This document shows, one piece after another, positions 1 through 7,045 of a DNA stretch of 64,000 nt. The translations under genes were made by a program, and so were the position numbers. The notes beneath the pieces were generated by a model. The model was not told the origin of the DNA, did no database searches, and saw nothing but the letters and a program-made list of their open reading frames with translations. This stretch comes from Cohnella abietis (GTDB lineage: Bacteria > Bacillota > Bacilli > Paenibacillales > Paenibacillaceae), in the NCBI RefSeq assembly GCF_004295585.1, contig NZ_AP019400.1, positions 3,818,001 through 3,882,000 on the forward strand. Reading direction: 5' to 3'. Numbering within the stretch: position 1 is the first letter of the stretch; each line of letters starts with the position of its first letter.

Positions 1-172
1 TCGCCCCTTGATGAGCGACGAGCGTCTTAAACACGATTTCCGCAGGTTTGCCGATTTTCTTCGCTACAGCAACGCCGTCAATCTCACCGTCGTCATGAGC
101 ATAGATCATGACGCTATACGGAATCTTCGACTTGTCCAGCATCCGCATCGCATTCGTTTTCGTTTCAGCCAT
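1..172 (-). CDS. YbaK/EbsC-family aminoacyl-tRNA deacylase, N-terminal part (cut by window edge)
   Basis: The 57 visible residues start MAETKTNAMRMLDKSKIPYS and continue through YAHDDGEIDG to VAKKIGKPAEIVFKTLV. This is the typical start of the YbaK/EbsC family, which hydrolyses Cys-tRNA(Pro) and related misacylated tRNAs in the cytoplasm. The ATG at 172 is preceded by GGAG eight bases upstream. The catalytic C-terminal half lies outside the window, so the substrate cannot be judged. It runs leftwards and shares no operon signs with its right-hand neighbours, which are gene remnants. Confidence 0.85.
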   Translation of the reverse strand, partial: MAETKTNAMRMLDKSKIPYSVMIYAHDDGEIDGVAVAKKIGKPAEIVFKTLVAHQGA

Positions 173-211
173 TCTTGCTGCTCCATTCTGTGGTGATTGT
201 CGTTGAGCGGG

Positions 212-511
212 TTAGGTTGAACGCTTAAACAGCTCCCAGATGCCCATTACTTTCGTGATGGCGCGATCTATCGTTGCAAAAGGGACTCCATCCCGGGCTT
301 GTGTAGATATGCCATGCATGAAGGTGTCAAAGACGGTAGTCAGCATTGAGACATCCAAGGACGAAGGAATTTCACCTACATCGACGGCACGCTGGATGCA
401 AGCATGCAAATTACTACGAGTCTGCTTTCTTTTTTCAGCGACAATTTCACGAATATGATTGTTTTTAGAAGAACATGTGCTAGCTGACAATACAATCAAA
501 CAACCATTAGG
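212..511 (-). pseudogene. TetR-family regulator remnant (C-terminal ligand domain only)
   Basis: The reading frame begins with PNGCLIVLSASTCSSKNNHI and continues through REIVAEKRKQTRSNL to the end, which matches the C-terminal half of TetR/AcrR-type repressors. The N-terminal helix-turn-helix is absent, and the frame meets a stop at about 524-526 just beyond the recognisable similarity. Without the DNA-binding domain it cannot act as a repressor. It abuts, head to head, the last segment of an MFS transporter on the plus strand. This fits one deletion that removed the start halves of a divergent regulator/efflux pair together with their promoter. Confidence 0.7.
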
Positions 512-516
512 TATAG

Positions 517-672
517 AATGCGGCTATCGCCGGCGGCGGGATATTCGGAGGAGTCCTTCTGAATAAATGGGGAAGTACTACCTTTCCATGGGCTCTCCTC
601 GTGCTCTTGATTCTTGCCCTGTTTGTTGCTTGGCGAGCTAAAAAGCATGGATTTCGTCAATTCGAGAGCTGA
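517..672 (+). pseudogene. MFS transporter remnant (last transmembrane segments)
   Basis: The plus-strand frame reads NAAIAGGGIFGGVLLNKWGS, then a hydrophobic stretch (FPWALLVLLILALFVAW) and a basic tail ending QFES. This is the C-terminal end of a drug-type major facilitator permease. An in-frame TAG lies at 514-516 and no start codon or ribosome binding site precedes it, so it is not expressed as a protein. It is the partner of the TetR remnant on the other strand, and the junction between the two lies around 511-517. Confidence 0.65.
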
Positions 673-715
673 TAAGTTGTCCGGAGGAGCTGCACTAAGA
701 CAAGCTCCTCCCACT

Positions 716-1153
716 TTACTCCTTATCCACTTTATTCAATTCCGCAATCGTAAATAGGTGTTTTTCTAGATTGAAATAATAGTTACCGCTTATAGAATTA
801 AACTCGAAAACACAATAGTCAGGGTCATCTACGCCAAGTGGATAATACTTTTCGTCTCCTTCTGTCCAAATCATTGCTCTGCTTTCACTATCCCGGCATA
901 CCTTCATTTCCCCAATCAGCATCAGTCCATTGTTTTTGCCCGCAAAATAGAGACATGCCTTTGAATTCGCCAAAAACTGTCTCGTACGAATAGAGGAAGT
1001 ATTTGTTGAAAACCAAAATTTCGTTAACCCCTCATGTACCTTTTTGAACATCTGCTTTGTATTCGGATAGCCATTTTCATCAGTAGAGCTGACGATAATC
1101 GTTCCAGCCTCTTCAACCAGGGACATGATTTGCTTCAAGGAAACGGGATTCAT
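716..1153 (-). CDS. Pyridoxamine 5'-phosphate oxidase-like (general stress protein 26 type) flavin-binding protein
   Basis: The 145-residue protein has the split-barrel flavin-binding fold of the PNPOx-like family: ETGTIIVSST-like first strand, GYPNTKQMF, then FWFSTNTSSIRTRQF and ACLYFAGKN, ending with a YCVFEF strand. Members bind FMN, haem or F420; most small Bacillus-type ones are uncharacterised stress proteins. The ATG at 1153 follows GAGGAG at seven bases, and that ribosome binding site lies inside the last codons of the upstream MarR gene, whose stop is only four bases away. The two genes are therefore one operon, and this enzyme is the likely target of that repressor. The substrate is unknown. 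Confidence 0.85.
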   Translation of the reverse strand: MNPVSLKQIMSLVEEAGTIIVSSTDENGYPNTKQMFKKVHEGLTKFWFSTNTSSIRTRQFLANSKACLYFAGKNNGLMLIGEMKVCRDSESRAMIWTEGDEKYYPLGVDDPDYCVFEFNSISGNYYFNLEKHLFTIAELNKVDKE

Positions 1154-1157
1154 TATA

Positions 1158-1598
1158 TTACTCCTCGCAATGTTTTAGATTATTAAGCACTTTAGCAAGC
1201 ATGTTGTCGAACTGCTCAATTTCCTTATCCGAAAATCCCTGATAAAATATTTCATTCATCTGTTCTGTCACTTTATCGTAGTTATCACTAAGCGCTCTAG
1301 CTTGTGGTGTAAGTGTAATTAGTGTTTGTCTTCGATCTTTTGGATGTTGATTGCGTTGAATATGACCTTGCTCACCCATTCGATCAAGCATGCTAGTGAG
1401 TGTCGTTTTTGCAAGTGATGTCTTCTCACCAAGCTCTGTAATGGTTAAATTGTCTTTCTGCCAGAGAACAAATAAGATTCGTCCTTGCGCGCCATTAAAC
1501 TCCTCGATAGCATTTTCTTTAAGTAATTTTTCAAAAATTCTACTGCTAAGCTGTTTAATTTGGGAAATATAAAACCCCCCACTTGTTTCTCTAGTCAT
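1158..1598 (-). CDS. MarR-family transcriptional regulator
   Basis: The protein is 146 residues when started at the ATG at 1598, which has AAGGATGG five bases upstream. A longer frame to 1700 would add a hydrophobic, non-conserved N-terminus and is rejected. The winged helix is clear: ITELGEKTSLAKTTLTSMLD (recognition helix) followed by QHPKDRRQTLITLT (wing). MarR proteins bind phenolic or oxidising ligands and repress their own operon. The promoter region carries a 17-bp inverted repeat (1616-1632). The last codons contain the ribosome binding site of the downstream PNPOx-like gene, so the pair is translationally coupled. Confidence 0.92.
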   Translation of the reverse strand: MTRETSGGFYISQIKQLSSRIFEKLLKENAIEEFNGAQGRILFVLWQKDNLTITELGEKTSLAKTTLTSMLDRMGEQGHIQRNQHPKDRRQTLITLTPQARALSDNYDKVTEQMNEIFYQGFSDKEIEQFDNMLAKVLNNLKHCEE

Positions 1599-1615
1599 AA
1601 GCACCATCCTTATCA

Positions 1616-1632
1616 TACTATATAGGATAGTA
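1616..1632 (-). promoter_or_regulatory. Candidate MarR operator (17-bp inverted repeat)
   Basis: TACTATATAGGATAGTA has perfect 6-bp arms (TACTAT/ATAGTA) around a 5-bp centre and lies 18 bases upstream of the MarR start codon. MarR-family operators are typically inverted repeats of this size placed over the promoter. Autoregulation is inferred from position only. Confidence 0.5.
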
Positions 1633-1759
1633 CCATATAGAACTAAAAACAAGAGGATATACAAAAAAGGAGCAGCAAGTACTTTCTCCTGCTGCCCCAC
1701 TTATGCTAGTTTCAATCGCTCCGAAATCTAAAATTATAGCTCAAATACCCTCCCGAACT

Positions 1760-2203
1760 TTACTCCTCTGCAGGGAACATCCCCGTGGAGATGGCGATTC
1801 GATTCCATGCATTGATCGTATTGATTGCCATAATGATTGTTACATATTCTGCTTCATCCACATGTGCCCGAACTCTCTCATACAAATCCTGCGGTACGCC
1901 TATCTCTGAAATGCGAGTTACAGCTTCTGTAAGCTCGAGCACCGCTTTTTCTTTATCGGAATAGAAAGGTGCTTCCCGCCACGCGCTAAGTAAATAAATA
2001 CGCTGCTCCGTCTCGCCCATTTTCCGCAAATCCCTTGTATGCTTGTCTATACAAAAAGCACAGCCGTTAATTTGCGATGCTCTGATCTTAATAAATTCAT
2101 AAAGCTTTGAATCCAAACCACTTGTTACAATGAACCCTTCCAGCTTCATCATCGCTTGCAAAGCAGCTGGATTTGCAGTCGCATGATTTAATCTAACCTT
2201 CAT
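1760..2203 (-). CDS. Carboxymuconolactone decarboxylase-family (AhpD-like) protein
   Basis: This 147-residue protein contains the AhpD-type signature CAFCIDKHTRDLRKMGE with a CxxC pair and following histidine, the redox centre of alkylhydroperoxidase-like CMD proteins. The chosen ATG (2203) has GGAGGAG seven bases upstream; a longer TTG start is possible but would place the ribosome binding site inside the gene. It is transcribed divergently from an Rrf2-type regulator gene starting at 2435, an arrangement in which the regulator usually controls the enzyme in response to redox or nitrosative stress. Peroxidase activity is likely but not proven by sequence. Confidence 0.88.
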   Translation of the reverse strand: MKVRLNHATANPAALQAMMKLEGFIVTSGLDSKLYEFIKIRASQINGCAFCIDKHTRDLRKMGETEQRIYLLSAWREAPFYSDKEKAVLELTEAVTRISEIGVPQDLYERVRAHVDEAEYVTIIMAINTINAWNRIAISTGMFPAEE

Positions 2204-2357
2204 AGTAATCTCCTCCGTGAACAATAATTTTATAATGTTTTACAAAACACAATGTCGACAACATTTATCGCCGATTAACCTTGTCCACAATATAATGCTT
2301 TTATTGAAGGATGTCAACTGCAAATCATAACGCTCATTTAGATGAAAATACCCAAAT

Positions 2358-2394
2358 CCCCTTATTTGACAAGGGTTTTAAATCCACCTAAGAT
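2358..2394 (+). promoter_or_regulatory. Sigma-A promoter of the Rrf2 gene with overlapping inverted repeat
   Basis: TTGACA (2366-2371) and TAAGAT (2389-2394) are spaced by exactly 17 bases and lie about 40 bases before the Rrf2 start codon. A small inverted repeat, CCCTT/AAGGG (2359-2363 and 2371-2375), straddles the -35 box and is a plausible operator for Rrf2 and for control of the divergent AhpD-like gene. Confidence 0.6.
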
Positions 2395-2434
2395 GATTAA
2401 TAACAACTTTTTTATTTAGAGAGCTGGTGATTGC

Positions 2435-2938
2435 ATGCAGTATAGTATTGGCGTTGAATATGGACTGCATTGCTTAGTATATTTAATTGATCTTCCCCCT
2501 GATGCTACCATTGGAATTAAAGAGCTCTCCGCTTTTCAAGGTGTTTCGGAGACTTATCTTTCGAAGATTTTTAGCAAATTAACAAAAGCGGGTATCGTAA
2601 GCTCCGTCCCCGGTGCCAAAGGAGGCTATAGATTAGCCAAGTCTCCTGAAGAAGTTTCTTTTTGGGATGTAGTAGAAGCTGTTGAAGGTGCTACCCCTAT
2701 TTTTCAATGTAAAAATATCAAAAATAATAGCTACCTCTGCCAAGATGAAGACTATGCTGCATGCACACGAGCTTCTCCCTGTGTAATTAACTTAACTATG
2801 CTTGAAGCTGAAGATAGTATGCGCAACGTTCTGCGTAAAAAGTCACTTTCTTGGTTAAATGAGGAGCTTGATCGCGTGCTAACCCCTCAATCACGCAAAG
2901 ATACGCGTGAATATTTTGCCAGTAGCAATAATGGTTAA
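2435..2938 (+). CDS. Rrf2-family transcriptional regulator
   Basis: The 167-residue protein starts MQYSIGVEYGLHCLVYLIDL, and its helix-turn-helix (IGIKELSAFQGVSETYLSKI) is followed by the wing GAKGGYRLAKSPEEVSFWDV, all diagnostic of Rrf2 regulators. Three cysteines lie in the region where NsrR/IscR-like members bind an Fe-S cluster (QCKN, LCQD, PCVIN around residues 92-117). A cluster-binding redox sensor is therefore possible, although spacing differs from IscR. A consensus promoter precedes it, the divergent neighbour encodes an AhpD-like enzyme, and a strong bidirectional terminator follows. Confidence 0.92.
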   Translation: MQYSIGVEYGLHCLVYLIDLPPDATIGIKELSAFQGVSETYLSKIFSKLTKAGIVSSVPGAKGGYRLAKSPEEVSFWDVVEAVEGATPIFQCKNIKNNSYLCQDEDYAACTRASPCVINLTMLEAEDSMRNVLRKKSLSWLNEELDRVLTPQSRKDTREYFASSNNG

Positions 2939-2957
2939 TGCGAGCGTATGAATATAA

Positions 2958-2997
2958 AAAATGGTCGATCAGGAACAAGTTCCTGATCGACCATTTT
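2958..2997. terminator. Bidirectional intrinsic terminator
   Basis: A 19-bp perfect stem (2958-2976 with 2979-2997) with a two-base gap, flanked by A- and T-runs, sits between the convergent Rrf2 gene and the lipoprotein gene and can end transcription from both sides. Confidence 0.9.
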
Positions 2998-3009
2998 CAC
3001 GTTATTGCT

Positions 3010-3486
3010 TTACCACCAATCTGCTATTGCAACTAATTTCCATAATCCATCCTCTAAGCGGAATAGGAATAATTGTTTATCCTCTTCCATCTCTTCCTTA
3101 TGGTCATAGATCTTTGTTTTAAACTCCACAACAACAGGCTTAACATCCTCCGGCGGTGTTGGGTCAGGTTTTACGGTGAAGTCTAATCTATCGAAGCTTA
3201 TAAAATACTTTGAAAGCTTACTTGTTATCTTCTCGTTATCTTTTGGCATCAGAGCATTTAATGCATCATAATCCTTCTCGTAAAGTGCTTTCATATAAAG
3301 ATTCAAAGCCTTTACGATCCCCAATTCATCGCCTTCATATTTACTCTCATCGATATACTTAGGCTGTAGTGCTTTCGCAGCTTCCCCTGGGTCCGTTTCT
3401 TCTAGGTATACATCTGATACCTTATTTCCCATCGAGCACCCAACTAGAATCAGGGCAATGCAAAAGATGTAAACCTTCTTAAACAC
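3010..3486 (-). CDS. Small secreted lipoprotein of unknown function
   Basis: The start VFKKVYIFCIALILVGCSMG has a basic N-terminus, a hydrophobic core and a lipobox (LVGC), so the protein is exported, acylated on cysteine and anchored to the outer face of the membrane. GTG at 3486 is preferred because AGGGGG lies six bases upstream; an ATG at 3492 would touch the ribosome binding site. The mature part contains a charged acidic region and resembles small NTF2-like Firmicute lipoproteins only loosely. It is transcribed alone towards the UvrA-like gene. No specific function can be given. Confidence 0.75.
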   Translation of the reverse strand: MFKKVYIFCIALILVGCSMGNKVSDVYLEETDPGEAAKALQPKYIDESKYEGDELGIVKALNLYMKALYEKDYDALNALMPKDNEKITSKLSKYFISFDRLDFTVKPDPTPPEDVKPVVVEFKTKIYDHKEEMEEDKQLFLFRLEDGLWKLVAIADWW

Positions 3487-3571
3487 TTGCATCCCCCTTA
3501 ATATTGATAATGAAATCAGCTTATCAATAAGACGATATCTAGAGGCAGGAAGTTGCTTTTATTTCCATTTA

Positions 3572-5827
3572 TTACGTCAAGTATTTTCCTGTGATCGACT
3601 TCTCCGCTTGGATGATATGCGTAGGTGCACCCTCGAACACCACCTGGCCGCCCTTGCTGCCTCCATCCGGTCCCATATCGATAATCCAATCCGCCTGGCT
3701 GATCACCTCGAGATTGTGCTCGATGACGATCACCGTATTCCCGGCATCCACGAGTCGGTTCATGATCTCCACAAGGTGACCAATATCCGACATATGCAAA
3801 CCTGTCGTCGGCTCGTCCATGACGTAGATGCTGCCCTTCTTATGCAATTCGCTTGCCAACTTTATGCGCTGGCATTCGCCGCCCGACAGTGTACTCATCG
3901 GCTGGCCAAGCGTAATATAGTTTAGCCCCACGTCGCTCATCGATTGAAGCTTGCGTACGACCTCTTTGAGCTTGAAAAACTCCAATGCCTGCTCCACGGT
4001 CATCTCCAACACATCCGCGATGGATTTGCCGTTCAGCTTGTAGGCTAACACTTCTTCCTTGAACCGTCTGCCTCCGCATACTTCGCATGGTAGCTCTACA
4101 CTGTCTAGGAAAGAAAGGTCAATAGAGATGACGCCTTGGCCTTGGCAGTTCTCGCAAGCCCCCTTCGAGTTGAAACTAAACAAGCCTTGGTTGACCTTGT
4201 TCGCGGAAGCGAACGCCTTGCGCACATCGTCCATAATGCCTGTGTAGGTCGCGGGATTAGAGCGCGTGGACACACCTATAGCCGATTGGTCGATGACGAT
4301 CGCATCCGAATGCTGTCCGAGGAATACGTCGTTAATGAGCGTACTCTTGCCCGAGCCAGCGACGCCCGTCACGACTGTTAGCACGCCGGTTGGAATATCT
4401 ACGCTAACGTTCCGCAAGTTATTAAGCGAGGCATCCTGTATGGAGAGCTTGCCTGACGGGTTCCTGAAATCGCGTTTTATCTGTAGCAGCCGCTTCATAT
4501 GGTTGCCTGTCAGCGTACCCGACTCCAACAAGCCTTCGTAGCTTCCTTCGTATACAATTGTACCGCCGTGACTACCGGCGTGAGGCCCAACGTCGACGAT
4601 ATGATCCGCCAACTTAATAACATCGGGATCATGCTCAACGACGATCACGGTATTGCCCTTATCGCGCAGCTTCCGAAGCAGTTCATTCAACCGATGAACA
4701 TCACGGGGATGCAAGCCGACACTCGGCTCATCAAAAATGTACGTAACATCCACCAGACTGCCGCTCAGGTGCTTCACCATTTTGACGCGCTGTGATTCAC
4801 CGCCGGATAACGTATCCGTCTCACGGTCCAGCGTTAAGTATTCCAGCCCGATATCTACCAAATGCTGCAGCCGTTCCGTCAGCGATTTGACGACCGGAGC
4901 GGCGAAGGGATCGTCGATCTCTCGTACGACCCGGATGAGCTGGCCTACCTCCATGGAAGAGAGCTCAGCGATGTTGCGTCCGTTGATCTTGCAGCCTAGC
5001 GCGACCTGACTGAGTCTCGCGCCGTGGCAGCTGGAGCAAGGGCCCTCGGTCATGAACGGCGCAACGGTTTGTTGCGTACGGTCGGACTTCGCCTTCACGT
5101 CCTGCTTGATGTACTTGTTCGTGAATTTCTCGATGATACCTTCCACCGTAATATTCATGGTCTTCCCGGCGAAATCCATTTCCACTTTCCTCGCCTTGGC
5201 GTACAGCAGCTGCTCGAGCTCTTCGTTCGAATAATCACTCAGCTTCTTATCGAGATCAAAGGAACCCGACTGTACAACCATATTCCACTCCCAGCCGTTC
5301 GGCGCATAACCGGGCAGCAAGATAGCCCCTTCGTTTAGTGACTTCGACATGTCAATCGCTTTGCCCATATCGACACCCAACCTGCGGCCGAGTCCGTTGC
5401 ACTCGGGACACATACCTTGTGGATCATTGAACGAGAATAGGTTCACTGAGCCGACATGGGGTTGACCTACTCTGGAAAAAAGAAGCCGGAGAATAGGAGA
5501 AATATCGGTAATCGTACCCATCGTGGAATGGGAACCGCCGCCCAGTCGTTTCTGATCCACGATGACGGCCATGCTCAAGTTCTCAATCGCATCCGCAGCC
5601 GGTTGCGGAACGCGAGGTAAGAAATTGCGCACAAACATGCTGAAATTTTCATTCAGCAATCGAGTGGATTCTGCGGCTATCGTATCGAAGACGATCGATG
5701 ACTTGCCGGAACCGGATACCCCGGTGAAGATCGTGATCTTCCGCTTAGGAATGCGCAAAGATACGTTTTTGAGATTATTTTCCCTCGCTCCCGAGATGAC
5801 GATATATTCCTGATTTGATTCACTCAT
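3572..5827 (-). CDS. UvrA-family ABC ATPase lacking the UvrB-binding domain
   Basis: About 751 residues with two ABC modules: Walker A GVSGSGKSSIVFD near the N-terminus and GVAGSGKSTLIND in the second half, signature motifs DTLSGGESQRV and STLSGGECQRI, and Walker B IFDEPSVGLHP and VMDEPTTGLHM. Zinc-finger cysteines of UvrA are seen as CPECNGLG and CENCQGQG with CEVCGG. Canonical UvrA is about 940-960 residues; here the segment after Walker A is short, so the UvrB-interaction domain is missing. This resembles UvrA2/DrrC-like proteins linked to drug tolerance rather than standard nucleotide excision repair. The ATG at 5827 is used; a GTG nine bases upstream is possible. Confidence 0.88.
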   Translation of the reverse strand: MSESNQEYIVISGARENNLKNVSLRIPKRKITIFTGVSGSGKSSIVFDTIAAESTRLLNENFSMFVRNFLPRVPQPAADAIENLSMAVIVDQKRLGGGSHSTMGTITDISPILRLLFSRVGQPHVGSVNLFSFNDPQGMCPECNGLGRRLGVDMGKAIDMSKSLNEGAILLPGYAPNGWEWNMVVQSGSFDLDKKLSDYSNEELEQLLYAKARKVEMDFAGKTMNITVEGIIEKFTNKYIKQDVKAKSDRTQQTVAPFMTEGPCSSCHGARLSQVALGCKINGRNIAELSSMEVGQLIRVVREIDDPFAAPVVKSLTERLQHLVDIGLEYLTLDRETDTLSGGESQRVKMVKHLSGSLVDVTYIFDEPSVGLHPRDVHRLNELLRKLRDKGNTVIVVEHDPDVIKLADHIVDVGPHAGSHGGTIVYEGSYEGLLESGTLTGNHMKRLLQIKRDFRNPSGKLSIQDASLNNLRNVSVDIPTGVLTVVTGVAGSGKSTLINDVFLGQHSDAIVIDQSAIGVSTRSNPATYTGIMDDVRKAFASANKVNQGLFSFNSKGACENCQGQGVISIDLSFLDSVELPCEVCGGRRFKEEVLAYKLNGKSIADVLEMTVEQALEFFKLKEVVRKLQSMSDVGLNYITLGQPMSTLSGGECQRIKLASELHKKGSIYVMDEPTTGLHMSDIGHLVEIMNRLVDAGNTVIVIEHNLEVISQADWIIDMGPDGGSKGGQVVFEGAPTHIIQAEKSITGKYLT

Positions 5828-5930
5828 GCTTAGCACCCATCCAATCGTGTTAATTTCAACATATACTAGGTTTATTCATATGAATTAGTGCAAGCTTGGC
5901 CCATAACGACAAGAACTTTCAAAGAAGTAG

Positions 5931-5967
5931 ACATAAACCGGCTGCAAACGATATGCAGCCGGTTTAT
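5931..5967. terminator. Intrinsic terminator downstream of the SRPBCC gene
   Basis: A 15-bp perfect inverted repeat (5931-5945 and 5953-5967) with a 7-base loop lies between the ArsR/SRPBCC operon and the UvrA-like gene. There is no strong T-run, so efficiency is uncertain. Confidence 0.65.
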
Positions 5968-6043
5968 GTGCGCTCGGGTTTATCAGGACTATCATAACCA
6001 ATAAACAAGCACTGGGGAAGATGATATTATAGTTCGAATGCCA

Positions 6044-6442
6044 TTATTGTTCCAAAACCTTCTCAAACCCGCCGAACCAATTACCCCAGCCATATCTAGC
6101 GCCTTCGAGTCCTTGAGGATTGGAGAATCCTGTTTGATCGAGATGAAGATTAACCTTTCCATCCCCTAAATCCTGTAGTGTCCAAGTGACCGTGTGCTTC
6201 TCGTTTCCGGTAGCCCAAGAATAGGACAACCGGTTTGGTGCTTCCACAATAAGCACTTCGCCGTCAACGATTCCATCCCAATATTCGGACGCCTGATGGC
6301 GAAACTGAAAACGATGTCCCACGACGGGTTTAAAATCATTTTCCGTAATCCATTTTGCTAACTTGCCTGAATCGGTTAAAGCAGACCAAGCCTTCTCGAT
6401 CGATGTCGTATACTGAAAATCCATTGATAATGCTAAACTCAT
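6044..6442 (-). CDS. SRPBCC/AHSA1-family (START-like) protein
   Basis: The 132-residue protein starts MSLALSMDFQYTTSIEKAWS and contains TDSGKLAKWITENDFKPVVG and TVTWTLQDLGDGKVNLHLDQ, which is the hydrophobic-cavity fold of activator-of-Hsp90-like SRPBCC proteins. Such proteins bind small hydrophobic ligands; most bacterial ones paired with ArsR regulators have unknown substrates. The start has GAGGAGG upstream, and its ATG overlaps the stop of the ArsR gene (ATGA), which indicates translational coupling. A longer frame to 6517 runs into the ArsR gene and is rejected. Confidence 0.9.
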   Translation of the reverse strand: MSLALSMDFQYTTSIEKAWSALTDSGKLAKWITENDFKPVVGHRFQFRHQASEYWDGIVDGEVLIVEAPNRLSYSWATGNEKHTVTWTLQDLGDGKVNLHLDQTGFSNPQGLEGARYGWGNWFGGFEKVLEQ

Positions 6443-6768
6443 TGTTCTTCCTCCTCGAATAGTTGGTTCAAACGCAACATATTTGTACTCCAGTATTTGC
6501 TGTAGAAAGCTACCCAATCTTGAATTTCTCTTAGTGGAGCGGCATTTAGCCTAAATCGCGTTTCTCTGCCGACTTTTCGGTCAAGCACCATTCCGGCCTC
6601 TTTAAGAATTGTCAAATGCTTTGATACCGCTGTACGGCCCATTTGGAACTGTGCCGTTAACTCGTGAAGCGGTATCTCGTCTGCCTCTGCTAACAGACGA
6701 ATCAGTTGGCGCCTCGTTGGATCTGCAATCGCGTCAAACGCATCCCGCAGCTGGTTGTTTTCGTTCAC
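6439..6768 (-). CDS. ArsR-family winged-helix repressor
   Basis: The 109-residue protein begins with RDAFDAIADPTRRQLIRLLA and has the recognition region FQMGRTAVSKHLTILKEAG followed by GRETRFRLN, the ArsR/SdpR type that is always paired with AHSA1-like proteins. No metal-binding CxC is present, so sensing of a metal is unlikely. It overlaps the downstream SRPBCC gene by four bases. Two copies of a palindromic sequence flank its promoter (6877-6922), which strongly suggests self-repression. Confidence 0.93.
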   Translation of the reverse strand: MNENNQLRDAFDAIADPTRRQLIRLLAEADEIPLHELTAQFQMGRTAVSKHLTILKEAGMVLDRKVGRETRFRLNAAPLREIQDWVAFYSKYWSTNMLRLNQLFEEEEQ

Positions 6769-6876
6769 AACACCCTCTCCTAAAATATTATTACCAAGGG
6801 ACAGCCGTTAATTTCACCAGTTCCTGAAAGTATACGGCTCTCCATACGTAGCCTAAGAGGCGAGAACTTCTAATCA

Positions 6877-6928
6877 GACACCATTTAGTGTCCCTTTTAT
6901 AATAGGTCACCATTTGGTGTCATGTCAA
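6877..6928 (-). promoter_or_regulatory. ArsR promoter with two operator palindromes
   Basis: On the minus strand TTGACA (6928-6923) and TATTAT (6904-6899) are spaced by 18 bases. One palindrome, GTCACCATTTGGTGTC (6907-6922), fills the spacer. A second, GACACCATTTAGTGTC (6877-6892), lies just after the -10 box. The two copies agree at 13 of 16 or more positions and are centred 30 bp apart, close to three helical turns. Binding would block RNA polymerase directly. Confidence 0.75.
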
Positions 6929-6983
6929 CAACATTTTCAAACTCTAAATGAAAACTGTCAGTCAGCTATTATACCCATAATAT

Positions 6984-7008
6984 GAAAAACCCGCGTTGTA
7001 CGCGGGTT
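6984..7008 (-). terminator. Intrinsic terminator of the DsbA/FrnE-like gene
   Basis: AACCCGCG and CGCGGGTT form an 8-bp stem with a five-base loop, followed on the minus strand by TTTT. Confidence 0.85.
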
Positions 7009-7045
7009 GGAATTTTGTACATTAAACTCAAGCGATGCAGGTTAT

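Noticed and set aside
496..714. 72-codon minus-strand frame opposite the MFS remnant
   Set aside because: The plus-strand translation matches a transporter end; the minus frame has no features.
3608..5338. Several plus-strand frames opposite the UvrA-like gene
   Set aside because: Shadows of a clearly coding GC-rich gene on the minus strand.
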